Shown here one piece after another: positions 10,423 through 20,485 of a DNA stretch of 64,000 bases; position 1 is the first letter of the stretch, and each line of letters opens with the position of its first letter. The position numbers were made by a program, and so were the translations under genes. Location of the stretch: NCBI RefSeq assembly GCF_900475675.1, contig NZ_LS483403.1, positions 1,240,001 through 1,304,000 on the forward strand. Reading direction: 5' to 3'. Origin of the DNA: Streptococcus lutetiensis (GTDB lineage: Bacteria; Bacillota; Bacilli; Lactobacillales; Streptococcaceae). The notes below the pieces were generated by a model, which had not been told where the DNA came from, did no database searches, and worked only from the letters and a program-made list of their open reading frames with translations.

Positions 10423-11719
10423 ATGAGGCAACTCCATCATCCTACAGAATTAATCGGAATTAAAGACAAAATATCACTTTAACTAAAGTTTTTCAACATG
10501 AGACATATATTGAGGTGCAAGCTACGTTTGATTACACTCCTCCTAAGTGTTGCCATTGTCAAGGAAAACAAATCAAATACGACTTTCAAAAGCCTTCTAA
10601 GATTCCTTTTATTGAAATTGGTGGAATCCCTAGTCTTATTCGTTTGAAGAAGAGAGGATTTCAATGCAAAGACTACCATAAAGTGACGATTTCTGAGACC
10701 TCCCTTGTTCAGAAAAACTGTCAAATCTCTGAACTAGTGAAGCGGAAAACAACTCAACTCTTACTTAATCGAGAAGCTTTAACGCACATCACTGAAAAAC
10801 TTGCCCTCTCTACCTCAACTGTGTATCGTAAGCTTAAACAATTTCAGTTCAAGGATAACTTTTCAACCTTACCTGAAGTACTGTCTTGGGATGAATTCTC
10901 TTATCAAAAAAGAAAAACTAGCTTTTATTGCTCAAGACCATAACACGAAGAAAATCATTACGATCCTTGATAACAGACGACAAACAACCATTCGCAATCA
11001 CTTTTTCAAATACTCTAAAGAAGCTCGAGAAGGAGTAAAAATCGTTACTATGGACATGTCTGGTAATTACATTCCTTTAATCATGTTGCTTCGCTCTCCA
11101 GTTTCTAGGCTCAGGCTGAAACAGTCTATTCCTAGACTGTTTCACTCCCAAATACTAAAATTGTTCTTGACCGTTTTCACATTGTCCAACACATGAACCG
11201 AGCACTAAAACAGACACGTATTCAAATAATGAAACAATTTGAGAAGAAATCTCTTGAATATCGTGTTCTAAAATATTACTGGAAACTCATTCAAAAGGAT
11301 CGTCGAAAACTATCGCCTAATGCCTTTTATTCAAGGACTTTCAGAGAAACGTTAACGCCTAAAGAGTGTTTAGACAAGATTTTTAAACACGTTCCGCAAC
11401 TTGAAAAATACTACAACCTTTATCAATTACTTCTTTTCCACTCACAAGAAAAAATATCGAACAATTTTTTGGATTAATTCAGGAAGCTTTGCCTCAACTT
11501 AATCATCCTTTTAAAATAGCATTAACAACTTTCATTCGGTATCAGAAATACATCACTAATGCCACTTCTAATGCCAAACTTGAGGCAAACAACAAGCTCA
11601 TCAGAGATATTAAACGAAACGCTTTTGGTTACAGAAACTGTAACAACTTTAAAAAACGCATTTACCTCGCTTTGAACAGCAAAAAAGCGAGAACAACAAT
11701 TGTTCTCGCTAGAGCTTAA
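10423..11719 (+). pseudogene. ISL3-family transposase, multiply frameshifted
   Basis: Pieces in different frames together cover an ISL3 transposase. MRQLHHPTELIGIKDK starts at 10423 and soon stops. Then come the zinc-finger part (CCHCQGKQIKYDFQKPSKIP, from about 10515), the DDE-domain start (LSWDEF, KLAFIAQDHNTKKIITILDN, TMDMSGNYIPL, about 10870-11090), MNRALKQTRIQIMKQFEKKS (from 11193) and the C-terminal NAKLEANNKLIRDIKRNAFG (11489-11719). At least four frame disruptions are present. A short hairpin-bearing insertion (about 11092-11145) splits the DDE domain just before the conserved VLDRFHIVQH. No functional transposase can be made. Confidence 0.92.
11118..11143. repeat. Small perfect hairpin inserted in the IS transposase
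   Basis: GAAACAGTCTA-TTCC-TAGACTGTTTC, an 11-bp perfect stem followed by ACTCCCA. It lies in roughly 55 bases that interrupt the transposase between the codons for ..IPLIMLL and PNTKIVLDR. The AAACAGT...ACTGTTT-(C/T)-ACTCC layout resembles the hairpin at 20529-20551. Confidence 0.7.
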
Positions 11720-11750
11720 CTTTGCCACCCACTACAGTTGACAAAGAGCC

Positions 11751-11758
11751 AAAATAAT
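11751..11758. repeat. Right copy of 8-bp target-site duplication
   Basis: AAAATAAT, identical to 10295-10302, directly after the right inverted repeat of the IS. Confidence 0.92.
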
Positions 11759-11796
11759 TTAAGTACAAAAAATCTCTCCTTATGGAGAGCTTTTCT

Positions 11797-12708
11797 TTAT
11801 TTACTGTGTCTTACGTATTTCATACGAAGAATTTTTTCTTGTTGTTTATCCAAACGAAGTAGGATAACAACTCTATCAATACTCATGTTACTTTCAAGCA
11901 AACGTTCTGCTGCCATCATCAATCCATTGTTAATTCCTACTTCAAGGATTGGGTTTTTCTTGTCATTGACGTCAAAGATGAACTTGTTATCTGGAAGGTC
12001 AAAGAGGACTTTTACAGCTCCAAATAATTGTTCAAAGTTATCGATAGCCACATCATAAACTGGTTTGATACCTGGTTTTAAGCTACGACCGCGGTGGTTA
12101 AACCACATTGAGTGCCAGCCACCATTGAAGGCACCGACAACGTCGTTATCGTAAGAATCACCGACGTAAAGTGTTGTTGCAGGGTTCATGTCAAATTGCT
12201 CTGCAGCAAGATTGAAGATTTCTTTTTCAGGTTTTTGAAAACCAGTTGCTTGGCTGACAAGGACACGTTTAGGGTCAACGTAGTCGTAAAGACCAAGTTT
12301 TTTAACTTTTTTCAATTGGTGTTCAGTTGGACCATTGGTGATGATTCCCATTGGAACACCTTTTTCTTTAAGAAAATCAAGCGTCATGCGCATTTCATCA
12401 AGCATTGTGATGTTTTCCAATTCTTCTTCGTAGATTTCTTGGAAGTGCACACCAGTCGCTTCATCAATTTCGCGGTAACCAAATTCAAGCAAAGTTTCTT
12501 TACAACGCCAGAAGCGGAAATATTCAGTTGTCCATTCACCAGCCATAACACGTGGGAAGCCAACATCTGAATAACGACGGAAACGAATGTAAGCTTGATT
12601 GATTTTACTCATATCAAAATCAGGGAAACATTTCTCAACGGCAATGCGATAAGGCGCTTGTTGGTCATAAATCGTATCGTCAACATCAAAAACAATTGAA
12701 GTAATCAT
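11797..12708 (-). CDS. HAD-family phosphatase, YjjG-like nucleotidase type
   Basis: A 303-residue HAD hydrolase. Motif I is VFDVDDTIYDQ (residues 6-16), motif II GIITNGPT, motif III Lys in GFQKPEKEIF, and motif IV YVGDSYDNDVVGA. The helical cap between motifs I and II is that of the YjjG/noncanonical pyrimidine nucleotidase group. The C-terminal 70 residues extend beyond a minimal HAD fold and look specific to lactic-acid bacteria. A housekeeping role such as cleaning up damaged nucleotides is inference from the family. It is divergent from lysS and its 3' end now faces the IS. Confidence 0.85.
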   Translation of the reverse strand: MITSIVFDVDDTIYDQQAPYRIAVEKCFPDFDMSKINQAYIRFRRYSDVGFPRVMAGEWTTEYFRFWRCKETLLEFGYREIDEATGVHFQEIYEEELENITMLDEMRMTLDFLKEKGVPMGIITNGPTEHQLKKVKKLGLYDYVDPKRVLVSQATGFQKPEKEIFNLAAEQFDMNPATTLYVGDSYDNDVVGAFNGGWHSMWFNHRGRSLKPGIKPVYDVAIDNFEQLFGAVKVLFDLPDNKFIFDVNDKKNPILEVGINNGLMMAAERLLESNMSIDRVVILLRLDKQQEKILRMKYVRHSK

Positions 12709-12852
12709 GAATCTCTTTTCTCTCTAAGTTATTTTTACCGTCACATATTATACTATTTTTTGGCTTTCTTTTCAATTAAAGTCATTTCTGTAACTGGAAA
12801 CACTTTCTTCCTCAAAGCCTCCTCACACAAGCAAAAATAAAGTGAATTCTAG

Positions 12853-14849
<1,997 letters not shown>

Positions 14850-14922
14850 GATGATGTAAAGATGTACCGTTTTACCGAATAGACGGGACGTACTTCATTT
14901 GATAAAAAACTAAAAAAACAGT

Positions 14923-14950
14923 GATTTCTGCATCAATTGATGCAGAAATC
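14923..14950 (-). terminator. 28-bp perfect palindrome, terminator-like on the minus strand
   Basis: GATTTCTGCATC...GATGCAGAAATC reads identically on both strands. On the minus strand it is followed by ACTGTTTTTTTAG (14911-14922), as in an intrinsic terminator. On the plus strand no T-run follows. It lies in the 210-base gap after the tRNA-binding domain. An operator role is the alternative. Confidence 0.5.
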
Positions 14951-14990
14951 GGTGCAAGCAAGAAAAAATCGCATAATTAGTGCAATAAGT

Positions 14991-15020
14991 GGGCAATTCC
15001 AATCGGAGCTGCCCATTTTT
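14991..15020 (+). terminator. Intrinsic terminator upstream of the small membrane protein
   Basis: GGGCAATTCC-AATC-GGAGCTGCCC (one mismatch, one G-U pair) followed by ATTTTTAAAA. It would end transcription from lysS before the two-component operon. Confidence 0.7.
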
Positions 15021-15063
15021 AAAACAAACAGAAATACAAATCGGAATTGACAGAGGTAATGAA

Positions 15064-15240
15064 ATGTTTGAAGAATTAGGAATTAGTTTTGGCACAGCAC
15101 TAATCGTCTTACTTGCATTATATTTTATAATTAAGTGGGCGGTTAAAAACGGAATAAAAGAAGCCTATAGGGATATTACAGGGAAAGTCACTACCGAGGA
15201 TATTGAGGTAGAACAAATCTGGAACGAAGAGGAAAAATAG
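15064..15240 (+). CDS. Small single-span membrane protein (DUF6019-like)
   Basis: 58 residues from ATG 15064, preceded by AGAGG. One hydrophobic helix (TALIVLLALYFIIKWAV, about residues 11-27) is followed by a charged tail (KNGIKEAYRDITGKVTTEDI). I recall similar small proteins next to two-component/ABC modules in Lachnospiraceae. It ends 24 bases before the response regulator, so it is probably the first gene of that operon. The longer frame from 14989 lies in terminator sequence and is not credible. Function unknown; a regulatory or adaptor subunit is speculation. Confidence 0.65.
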   Translation: MFEELGISFGTALIVLLALYFIIKWAVKNGIKEAYRDITGKVTTEDIEVEQIWNEEEK

Positions 15241-15264
15241 TTAATAAAGAGAGGTGCATATGCT

Positions 15265-15954
15265 ATGCCAAGTATACTCGTGGTTGAAGATGATGAAAAT
15301 TTAAATCGTGGAATTACATTTTCACTGAAAAAATCCGGATATGAGGTTTTTTCAGCAGAATCAGTGAAAAAAGCGAAAAGAATTGCAAGTGATAATAATG
15401 TGGATGTTACCATTTGTGATGTGAATCTTCCGGATGGGAATGGACTGGAATTTGTAAGGTGGATGAGATGCACTTATAATACATACATTATTTGTCTTAC
15501 AGCACTAGATCAGGAGATGGATCAGGTTATGGGATATGAAGCAGGGGCAGATGATTATATTACAAAGCCGTTTAGTCTTTCGGTACTTCTTTTGAAAATA
15601 GAAGCACATTTCCGCCGCAGACAGGAGAAAACGGAAGCCGGAAAGATGATTTCGGGAGATATCGTATTTATCGCAGGAGAAATGAAAGTCCTGATAAAGA
15701 GTCATGAAATCAGTCTGACAAAAACGGAGTTGAAAATGCTGACTTTTTTTCTTCAGAATCCGAAACAGATTCTTTCAAAAACACAAATATTGAAAAATGT
15801 GTTTGATCTGGAAGGGGATTTTGTGGATGAAAATACAATCGCTGTCAATGTCAAAAGACTCCGTGAGAAAATCGAAGACAATCCGGCTGCACCGGTCTAT
15901 ATAAAGAATATCAGAGGTCTTGGGTATATATGGAATCAGGAGGTAAGGCAGTGA
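15265..15954 (+). CDS. OmpR/VanR-like response regulator
   Basis: 229 residues. The receiver domain (1-118) has the acidic pair VEDDEN at 6-10, the phosphoacceptor Asp in ICDVNLPDG (near 53), the Thr/Ala switch (CLTALDQ) and Lys in YITKPFSL. The C-terminal winged helix (about 130-227) includes [30 protein letters not shown] and IRGLGYIW. An AGAGAGGTG ribosome site lies upstream. Its stop overlaps the kinase start (GTGA). It probably controls the ABC operon across the terminator at 17205. Codons such as CCG, CGG, GGA and CTG are frequent, unlike neighbouring streptococcal genes. Confidence 0.92.
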   Translation: MPSILVVEDDENLNRGITFSLKKSGYEVFSAESVKKAKRIASDNNVDVTICDVNLPDGNGLEFVRWMRCTYNTYIICLTALDQEMDQVMGYEAGADDYITKPFSLSVLLLKIEAHFRRRQEKTEAGKMISGDIVFIAGEMKVLIKSHEISLTKTELKMLTFFLQNPKQILSKTQILKNVFDLEGDFVDENTIAVNVKRLREKIEDNPAAPVYIKNIRGLGYIWNQEVRQ

Positions 15955-17195
15955 CAAAGAGATATCGTAAGAAGATTACAGTAGTGCTCTCCTTGGTATT
16001 ACCTGTCATATTATTGTTTGCAATATTAAATTGCTTTACCACGTATGTGTTTTATGAAGATTATAAATATAAAATGAATCTTATGACAGAGATTACTGCA
16101 AAGGAAGAATTTTCCGGGCTGGATGCTGTTTCGGAATTGCTTAAAGATAAGGATATTGAAACTAACGAACAGGGAAGGCGAGTATTGGAGCAATATGGAT
16201 ACTGGGGAAATAAAGGGAATGCATTTTATTCGCAATTCCGGCATCAAGTTATGGTGACCGGTGCTGTAACCACTGTGATATGCGTGCTTCTTTTGACTTT
16301 TTTACTTTATTGGAAGGAAAATGAAGATGCGTGTCATCAGAAAATTTTAGACCAGTTGGAAGAAATTCTGATCAGATTCCGTGAAAATAAATTTGATGAT
16401 TTACTGAAAACGGAAAATCATGCAGAACTGGAAAAATTGAATGACCAGCTTGAAGCAATCGGACATCATATTCAGTTGATAAAGGAAGAAGCAAGGGCAG
16501 AAAAGGAGAACACGAAAGAAATGGTTTCTGATATTTCTCACCAGTTAAAGACACCGGTTGCAGCTTTGGATACATGTTTTAGTGTGCTGATGCAGAATGA
16601 CTTAAGTGCCACAGAACAGGAGGAGTTTCGTACCCGTTGTCGGAGTGCTCTTGATGGACTGGAGACATTATTGCAGTCGCTTCTTGAAATATCCAAGATG
16701 GAAACTGGACTGATTCAGACTAATAAGAAAAAACTTCCGCTTATGGATACTGTCATATCTGCTGTGAACCGCACTTATCCTAAAGCGGATGAGAAAGAAA
16801 TTGAATTCGTTTTTGACTATGAAAAAGAACTGGAAACATGCACGATTATGCAGGATAAAAGGTGGCTTGGTGAAGCTGTGATCAACGTTCTGGATAATGC
16901 GGTCAAGTACAGTCCGTGTGCTTCAAAAATATTTATCCGATTACAAAAAAGAAACTATCTTGTAAGAATGGAAATTGAGGATCAGGGAATTGGTATTCCG
17001 CAGAATGAGTATCACAAAATTTTTCAACGATTTTACAGAGGAAGTTCCAAGGAGGTCATGGAAAAGAGTGGTACAGGAATCGGACTTTTTCTATCGAGAG
17101 AAATTATCGAAAAACACGCAGGTACGATTACGGTAACCTCCGGCAAAAAGAAAAAAGGAAGCACGTTTGTGATTCAATTACCATATGTTGGTTAA
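15951..17195 (+). CDS. Membrane sensor histidine kinase
   Basis: 414 residues from GTG 15951, preceded by AGGAGG and overlapping the regulator stop. TM1 is at about 9-31. A short extracellular loop of about 70 residues (YEDYKYKMNLM ... GNAFYSQF) follows, then TM2 (VMVTGAVTTVICVLLLTFLL), a HAMP-like linker and the HisKA H-box MVSDISHQLKTPVAAL. The ATPase domain has the N-box VINVLDNAVKYS, the G1 box DQGIGIP, the F-box FQRFYRG and the G2 box GTGIGLFL. The loop is longer than the near-absent loop of BceS kinases, so it is not a canonical intramembrane Bce sensor. The ligand cannot be deduced; cell-envelope stress or antimicrobial peptide is plausible from the ABC partner. Confidence 0.92.
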   Translation: MTKRYRKKITVVLSLVLPVILLFAILNCFTTYVFYEDYKYKMNLMTEITAKEEFSGLDAVSELLKDKDIETNEQGRRVLEQYGYWGNKGNAFYSQFRHQVMVTGAVTTVICVLLLTFLLYWKENEDACHQKILDQLEEILIRFRENKFDDLLKTENHAELEKLNDQLEAIGHHIQLIKEEARAEKENTKEMVSDISHQLKTPVAALDTCFSVLMQNDLSATEQEEFRTRCRSALDGLETLLQSLLEISKMETGLIQTNKKKLPLMDTVISAVNRTYPKADEKEIEFVFDYEKELETCTIMQDKRWLGEAVINVLDNAVKYSPCASKIFIRLQKRNYLVRMEIEDQGIGIPQNEYHKIFQRFYRGSSKEVMEKSGTGIGLFLSREIIEKHAGTITVTSGKKKKGSTFVIQLPYVG

Positions 17196-17204
17196 ATTTT
17201 AAGT

Positions 17205-17247
17205 GAGCAGAAATCTTACAATTTTGTAAGATTTCTGCTCGTTTTTT
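17205..17247 (+). terminator. Strong terminator after the histidine kinase
   Basis: GAGCAGAAATCTTAC/GTAAGATTTCTGCTC, a 15-bp perfect stem with loop AATTTT, followed by GTTTTTT. It splits the regulator-kinase unit from the ABC transporter unit. Confidence 0.9.
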
Positions 17248-17279
17248 GAAAGTGAAATGAAAGATTGTCCTGATACAAT
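17247..17279 (+). promoter_or_regulatory. Candidate activator-dependent promoter of the ABC transporter
   Basis: Three close direct repeats, TGAAAG (17247-17252), TGAAA (17253-17257) and TGAAAG (17258-17263), occupy the place of a -35 element upstream of a TACAAT -10 (17274-17279). No good -35 hexamer is present at 17 bases (AGTGAA). This layout suits binding by the neighbouring OmpR-type regulator. Inference from sequence only. Confidence 0.45.
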
Positions 17280-17372
17280 TTGGATGTAGGTTGAAAAATA
17301 ACCAAACATATAAACAGGCAAAGAAAGCGTGCTGAAAAGGTACGCTTTACAGAATTGAAAAGGAGGCAACAC

Positions 17373-18047
17373 ATGAGTGTGATATTAGAAACCAAGCAGC
17401 TTTGTAAGTTTTATGGCGCAGATGAGAATCAGGTCAAAGCGGTCAATCAGGTGGACATTCAGATTGAGCAGGGAGAATTTGTCGCAATTGTTGGAAAGTC
17501 AGGTTCCGGTAAAAGTACATTACTTCATATGCTTGGAGGGCTAGACACTCCGACAAAAGGCAGTGTTACTTTAGCAGGGAAAGATTTATACAGGATGAAG
17601 GAAGATGCCCTTGCTGTTTTCCGCAGAAGAAAAATCGGATTTGTTTTTCAGGCATTTAATCTGGTTTCATCTGTTAATGTCTGGGAAAATATTGTACTGC
17701 CACTGGGGCTGGATGGAAGAAAAGTGGATGAAGCGTATGTAAATGATATTATTGCAACTCTGGGGATTGAAAACCGGATTTATAATCTGCCAAATCAGTT
17801 ATCCGGAGGACAGCAGCAGAGAGTAGCAATTGCAAGAGCACTAGTGAATCGTCCGGAAATTATATTTGCAGATGAGCCGACAGGAAATCTTGATTCTAAG
17901 ACCAGTGATGAGGTAATCGCCCTGCTTAAAATGACAGCAAAAAAATATGGACAGACAATTGTAATGATTACCCATGATGACGAAATTGCACAGGTCGCTG
18001 ACCGTATTCTGGTGATTGAGGACGGACAGGTGGTGGATTTCAGATGA
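17373..18047 (+). CDS. ABC transporter ATP-binding protein (MacB/LolD-type)
   Basis: 224 residues from ATG 17373, after AAAAGGAGG; a TTG at 17355 is ahead of the ribosome site. Walker A is GKSGSGKST (near 43-51), then the Q-loop FVFQAFNLV, signature LSGGQQQRVAIAR, Walker B IIFADEPTGNLDS and the H-loop ITHDDE. This is the ATPase class that pairs with FtsX-type permeases in peptide export, antimicrobial resistance or lipoprotein handling. Its stop overlaps the permease ATG by four bases (ATGA). Base and codon use are foreign to the streptococcal flanks. Confidence 0.93.
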   Translation: MSVILETKQLCKFYGADENQVKAVNQVDIQIEQGEFVAIVGKSGSGKSTLLHMLGGLDTPTKGSVTLAGKDLYRMKEDALAVFRRRKIGFVFQAFNLVSSVNVWENIVLPLGLDGRKVDEAYVNDIIATLGIENRIYNLPNQLSGGQQQRVAIARALVNRPEIIFADEPTGNLDSKTSDEVIALLKMTAKKYGQTIVMITHDDEIAQVADRILVIEDGQVVDFR

Positions 18048-20485
18048 AGACAATAAGCAGGATTGCATATAGCAATGACAAAAGGAACAGGACAAGAAGT
18101 ATACTGATTATGATGGCAATCTGTCTGACCACGATGCTGCTTGTTATCATCAGTACTGTGGGAAATGGGGTAATTCGTTTACAGAAAAGTCAGGCGGCAA
18201 GCTCATACGGAAGCAACTACGGCCTGTTTATCGCCGCAGACGGATCGCAGTTAAAAGAAGTAAACCGCCGCGCGGAAATAGATGCTACAGGCACTATGTG
18301 CACCGAAGGTATAATAAAAGGCAATGAAAAAGGCGAGTTTGTCTGCATGGATGAGACTGCAAGAAAAATGCTTCCTTATAATAAAGAATATGAGTTGAAG
18401 GAAGGAAAGTATCCGGAAAAAATGCAGGAAATTGCCGCAGGAAAAGCATTTTTTCGTGCAATGGGGTATGATGATGTAAAGATCGGAGATACGGTTACAC
18501 TGGATTACCGCGCAGGGATGCAGTCAGAATATAAGTCGGAAGAATTTGTTATCAGCGGAATCCTATATGATCGGGATGAGTATACCATCGAGGCATCTTA
18601 TGTTGCTTTCGGGTCACAGGAGTTTTATGATGAGCACGTCGCAGAGAATGACAGACAGTATAATATTTATTTTACTTTAAATAATTCTGCAAATGTATCT
18701 ATGAATGATATTGATTCGGTTATAAAGCAGATTGCAGCAACTTGTGGGATCGAAGAAAAAAACGTTATAGTCAATGATCTCTATTTGCAATGGGTCTTGC
18801 AGCCGAGTTATGAAACGATTGCGGTATGCGGGGTTTTGATTCTTGCAATTGTACTTTTCTCTGTTGTGGTCATTTATAATATTTTTCAGGTCGGTATTGC
18901 CAACAAGATACAGGAGTATGGAAAAATCAAGGCTCTGGGAGCGACAAAAAAGCAGATGAAACAACTGATCTTCAGAGAGGGTATGTTTTTGACAATTTCT
19001 TCAATACCAGTTGGATTGCTTCTTGGTTTTCTGATTGCAAAATGCGGTTTTAACTGGCTGGTAAAACAGGGAAACCTTGTATCAACCGGAACTGGCTCTA
19101 TGGGAGTTCAAAATCAGCAGGTGCCTCTGTTTTCCCTGCCTGTTATGCTTCTCTGTATTTTCGTATCATTTCTTACCGTTGCTTTGGCACTGCGTAAACC
19201 AATGAAAATTGTTTCACGGATTTCACCTATCGAAGCAACACGGTATTTAGAAAATGCAGAAACACACAAAAAAGGAAAACGAAATGGCAGAAAAAATGTC
19301 ACCGTGTTTTCTATGGCAATGGCAAATATAACTGGTAATCCAAAAAGAACCATTGGTACCATCCTCACACTGGGGCTTTCCTGCGCATTGTTTGTGATTA
19401 TCTCTAATTATGTAGGAAATATTGATACGGAGCATGAAGCACGTCTTTCCGTTAATCATGGACAATTTGAACTGCAGCTTGACTATTCTGCTGAGTACGA
19501 TGAAAGATATCCGGAGAATAATCTGGATACGATTCTGACGGATAATCCATTGAATGATTCAATGATTGAAGAAATCAAAAGCATTCCGGGAGTAACAGAT
19601 GTCATGACGAGAGAGATTGTCTCTGTAAATCTGAATGGAACAAGATTTCCGGCTAATATTGTGAGTAAAAAGGATTTTGATTTTATGCGCCAGGACGGGG
19701 ATATTGGCTCTATGGACTATGATCAGGCGGTAAAGAATGGTGAAATTTTCTTTGGCTGGTCGATGTGGATGGAACAAGATGGATATGCTCCGGGTGAATC
19801 CATTGCATTTGACTTTGAGAATGGAAGTGAAACCTATACCTATCAGGGAAAGATTGCAGGATCCTTTGTAAGCGCGGACACTTATCTTGTCATTCCGGAA
19901 GGTGTATACCGTTCCATGAATCCGAGGGGAACAGCCTCTGGCTATCTGTGGGTGGACTGTGATAAAAAAGATGTTGCATCTGTGGAACAGAGTCTGAATA
20001 CTTTGATTTCTAATACTTCACATATAAAAATGGATACCTATCATGCACAGTTACAATCTGCAGAATTCACAGCTCGCATGATGAAGCTTGGCTGTTATCT
20101 GTTTATGGCGGTTGTAGGATTCATCGGTTTCATGAATATGGCAAACACCATAATCATGAATATTACGACAAAAAAGCAGGAATATGCTGTATTACAGGCT
20201 GTGGGTATGACAAATAAACAATTAAATTTATGTCTGCAGTTACAGGGAATAATGTTTACGGCTGGTACCATATGCGTAGCTTTGATCATTGGTCTGCCGC
20301 TCGGCTATGTACTTTTTTTCTATGCAAAACATAATGGAATATTTGGAATGAATACCTATCATGTTCCAATCGTACCAATTTTTATTATGATTTTTTTGGT
20401 CGGTCTGTTGCAGATTGTACTTTCCTGCGTTTTAAGCAGTAATCTGAAAAAGGAAACGCTGATAGAGAAATTAGTGGTTTCGTAG
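18044..20485 (+). CDS. FtsX-family ABC transporter permease with two extracellular domains
   Basis: 813 residues. TM1 (ILIMMAICLTTMLLVIISTV, about 20-40) is followed by a first extracellular domain of about 210 residues. Three helices (about 256-385) and TM5 (TIGTILTLGLSCALFVIISN) come next. A second extracellular domain of about 200 residues and three C-terminal helices then complete two FtsX repeats, eight helices in total. BceB proteins have ten helices and one large domain, so this is a different exporter or mechanotransmission type. With the adjacent kinase it could sense or relieve cell-envelope antimicrobials; that role is inference. It is the last gene of the foreign block. Confidence 0.9.
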   Translation: MKTISRIAYSNDKRNRTRSILIMMAICLTTMLLVIISTVGNGVIRLQKSQAASSYGSNYGLFIAADGSQLKEVNRRAEIDATGTMCTEGIIKGNEKGEFVCMDETARKMLPYNKEYELKEGKYPEKMQEIAAGKAFFRAMGYDDVKIGDTVTLDYRAGMQSEYKSEEFVISGILYDRDEYTIEASYVAFGSQEFYDEHVAENDRQYNIYFTLNNSANVSMNDIDSVIKQIAATCGIEEKNVIVNDLYLQWVLQPSYETIAVCGVLILAIVLFSVVVIYNIFQVGIANKIQEYGKIKALGATKKQMKQLIFREGMFLTISSIPVGLLLGFLIAKCGFNWLVKQGNLVSTGTGSMGVQNQQVPLFSLPVMLLCIFVSFLTVALALRKPMKIVSRISPIEATRYLENAETHKKGKRNGRKNVTVFSMAMANITGNPKRTIGTILTLGLSCALFVIISNYVGNIDTEHEARLSVNHGQFELQLDYSAEYDERYPENNLDTILTDNPLNDSMIEEIKSIPGVTDVMTREIVSVNLNGTRFPANIVSKKDFDFMRQDGDIGSMDYDQAVKNGEIFFGWSMWMEQDGYAPGESIAFDFENGSETYTYQGKIAGSFVSADTYLVIPEGVYRSMNPRGTASGYLWVDCDKKDVASVEQSLNTLISNTSHIKMDTYHAQLQSAEFTARMMKLGCYLFMAVVGFIGFMNMANTIIMNITTKKQEYAVLQAVGMTNKQLNLCLQLQGIMFTAGTICVALIIGLPLGYVLFFYAKHNGIFGMNTYHVPIVPIFIMIFLVGLLQIVLSCVLSSNLKKETLIEKLVVS

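Larger units (their letters stand above)
10303..11750 (+). mobile_element. ISL3-family insertion sequence (IS1167/IS1193-like), decayed
   Basis: A 1448-bp element bounded by imperfect inverted repeats. The left end is GGCTCTATAATTTCTGTAGT (continuing GGGT). The right end, read on the minus strand, is GGCTCTTTGTCAACTGTAGT (continuing GGGT). Perfect 8-bp direct repeats flank it. The transposase inside is broken in several places, so the copy is immobile on its own but may be mobilised in trans. It separates the phosphatase from the convergent HAD gene. The preserved target duplication shows it arrived by transposition and has not recombined since. Confidence 0.95.

Noticed and set aside
10303..11750. 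Programmed frameshifting of the IS transposase
   Set aside because: ISL3 transposases are encoded in one frame. Here several frames and a foreign hairpin insertion are involved, which is decay and not a designed shift.
14923..14950. Perfect 28-bp palindrome as a regulator operator
   Set aside because: The minus-strand T-run next to it fits a terminator better, and no promoter is visible around it. Kept as a terminator with low confidence.
15265..20485. Canonical BceRS-BceAB bacitracin/lantibiotic module
   Set aside because: The kinase has a clear extracellular loop of about 70 residues, and the permease has eight helices with two extracellular domains instead of ten helices with one. A related role remains possible, so I kept the call general.
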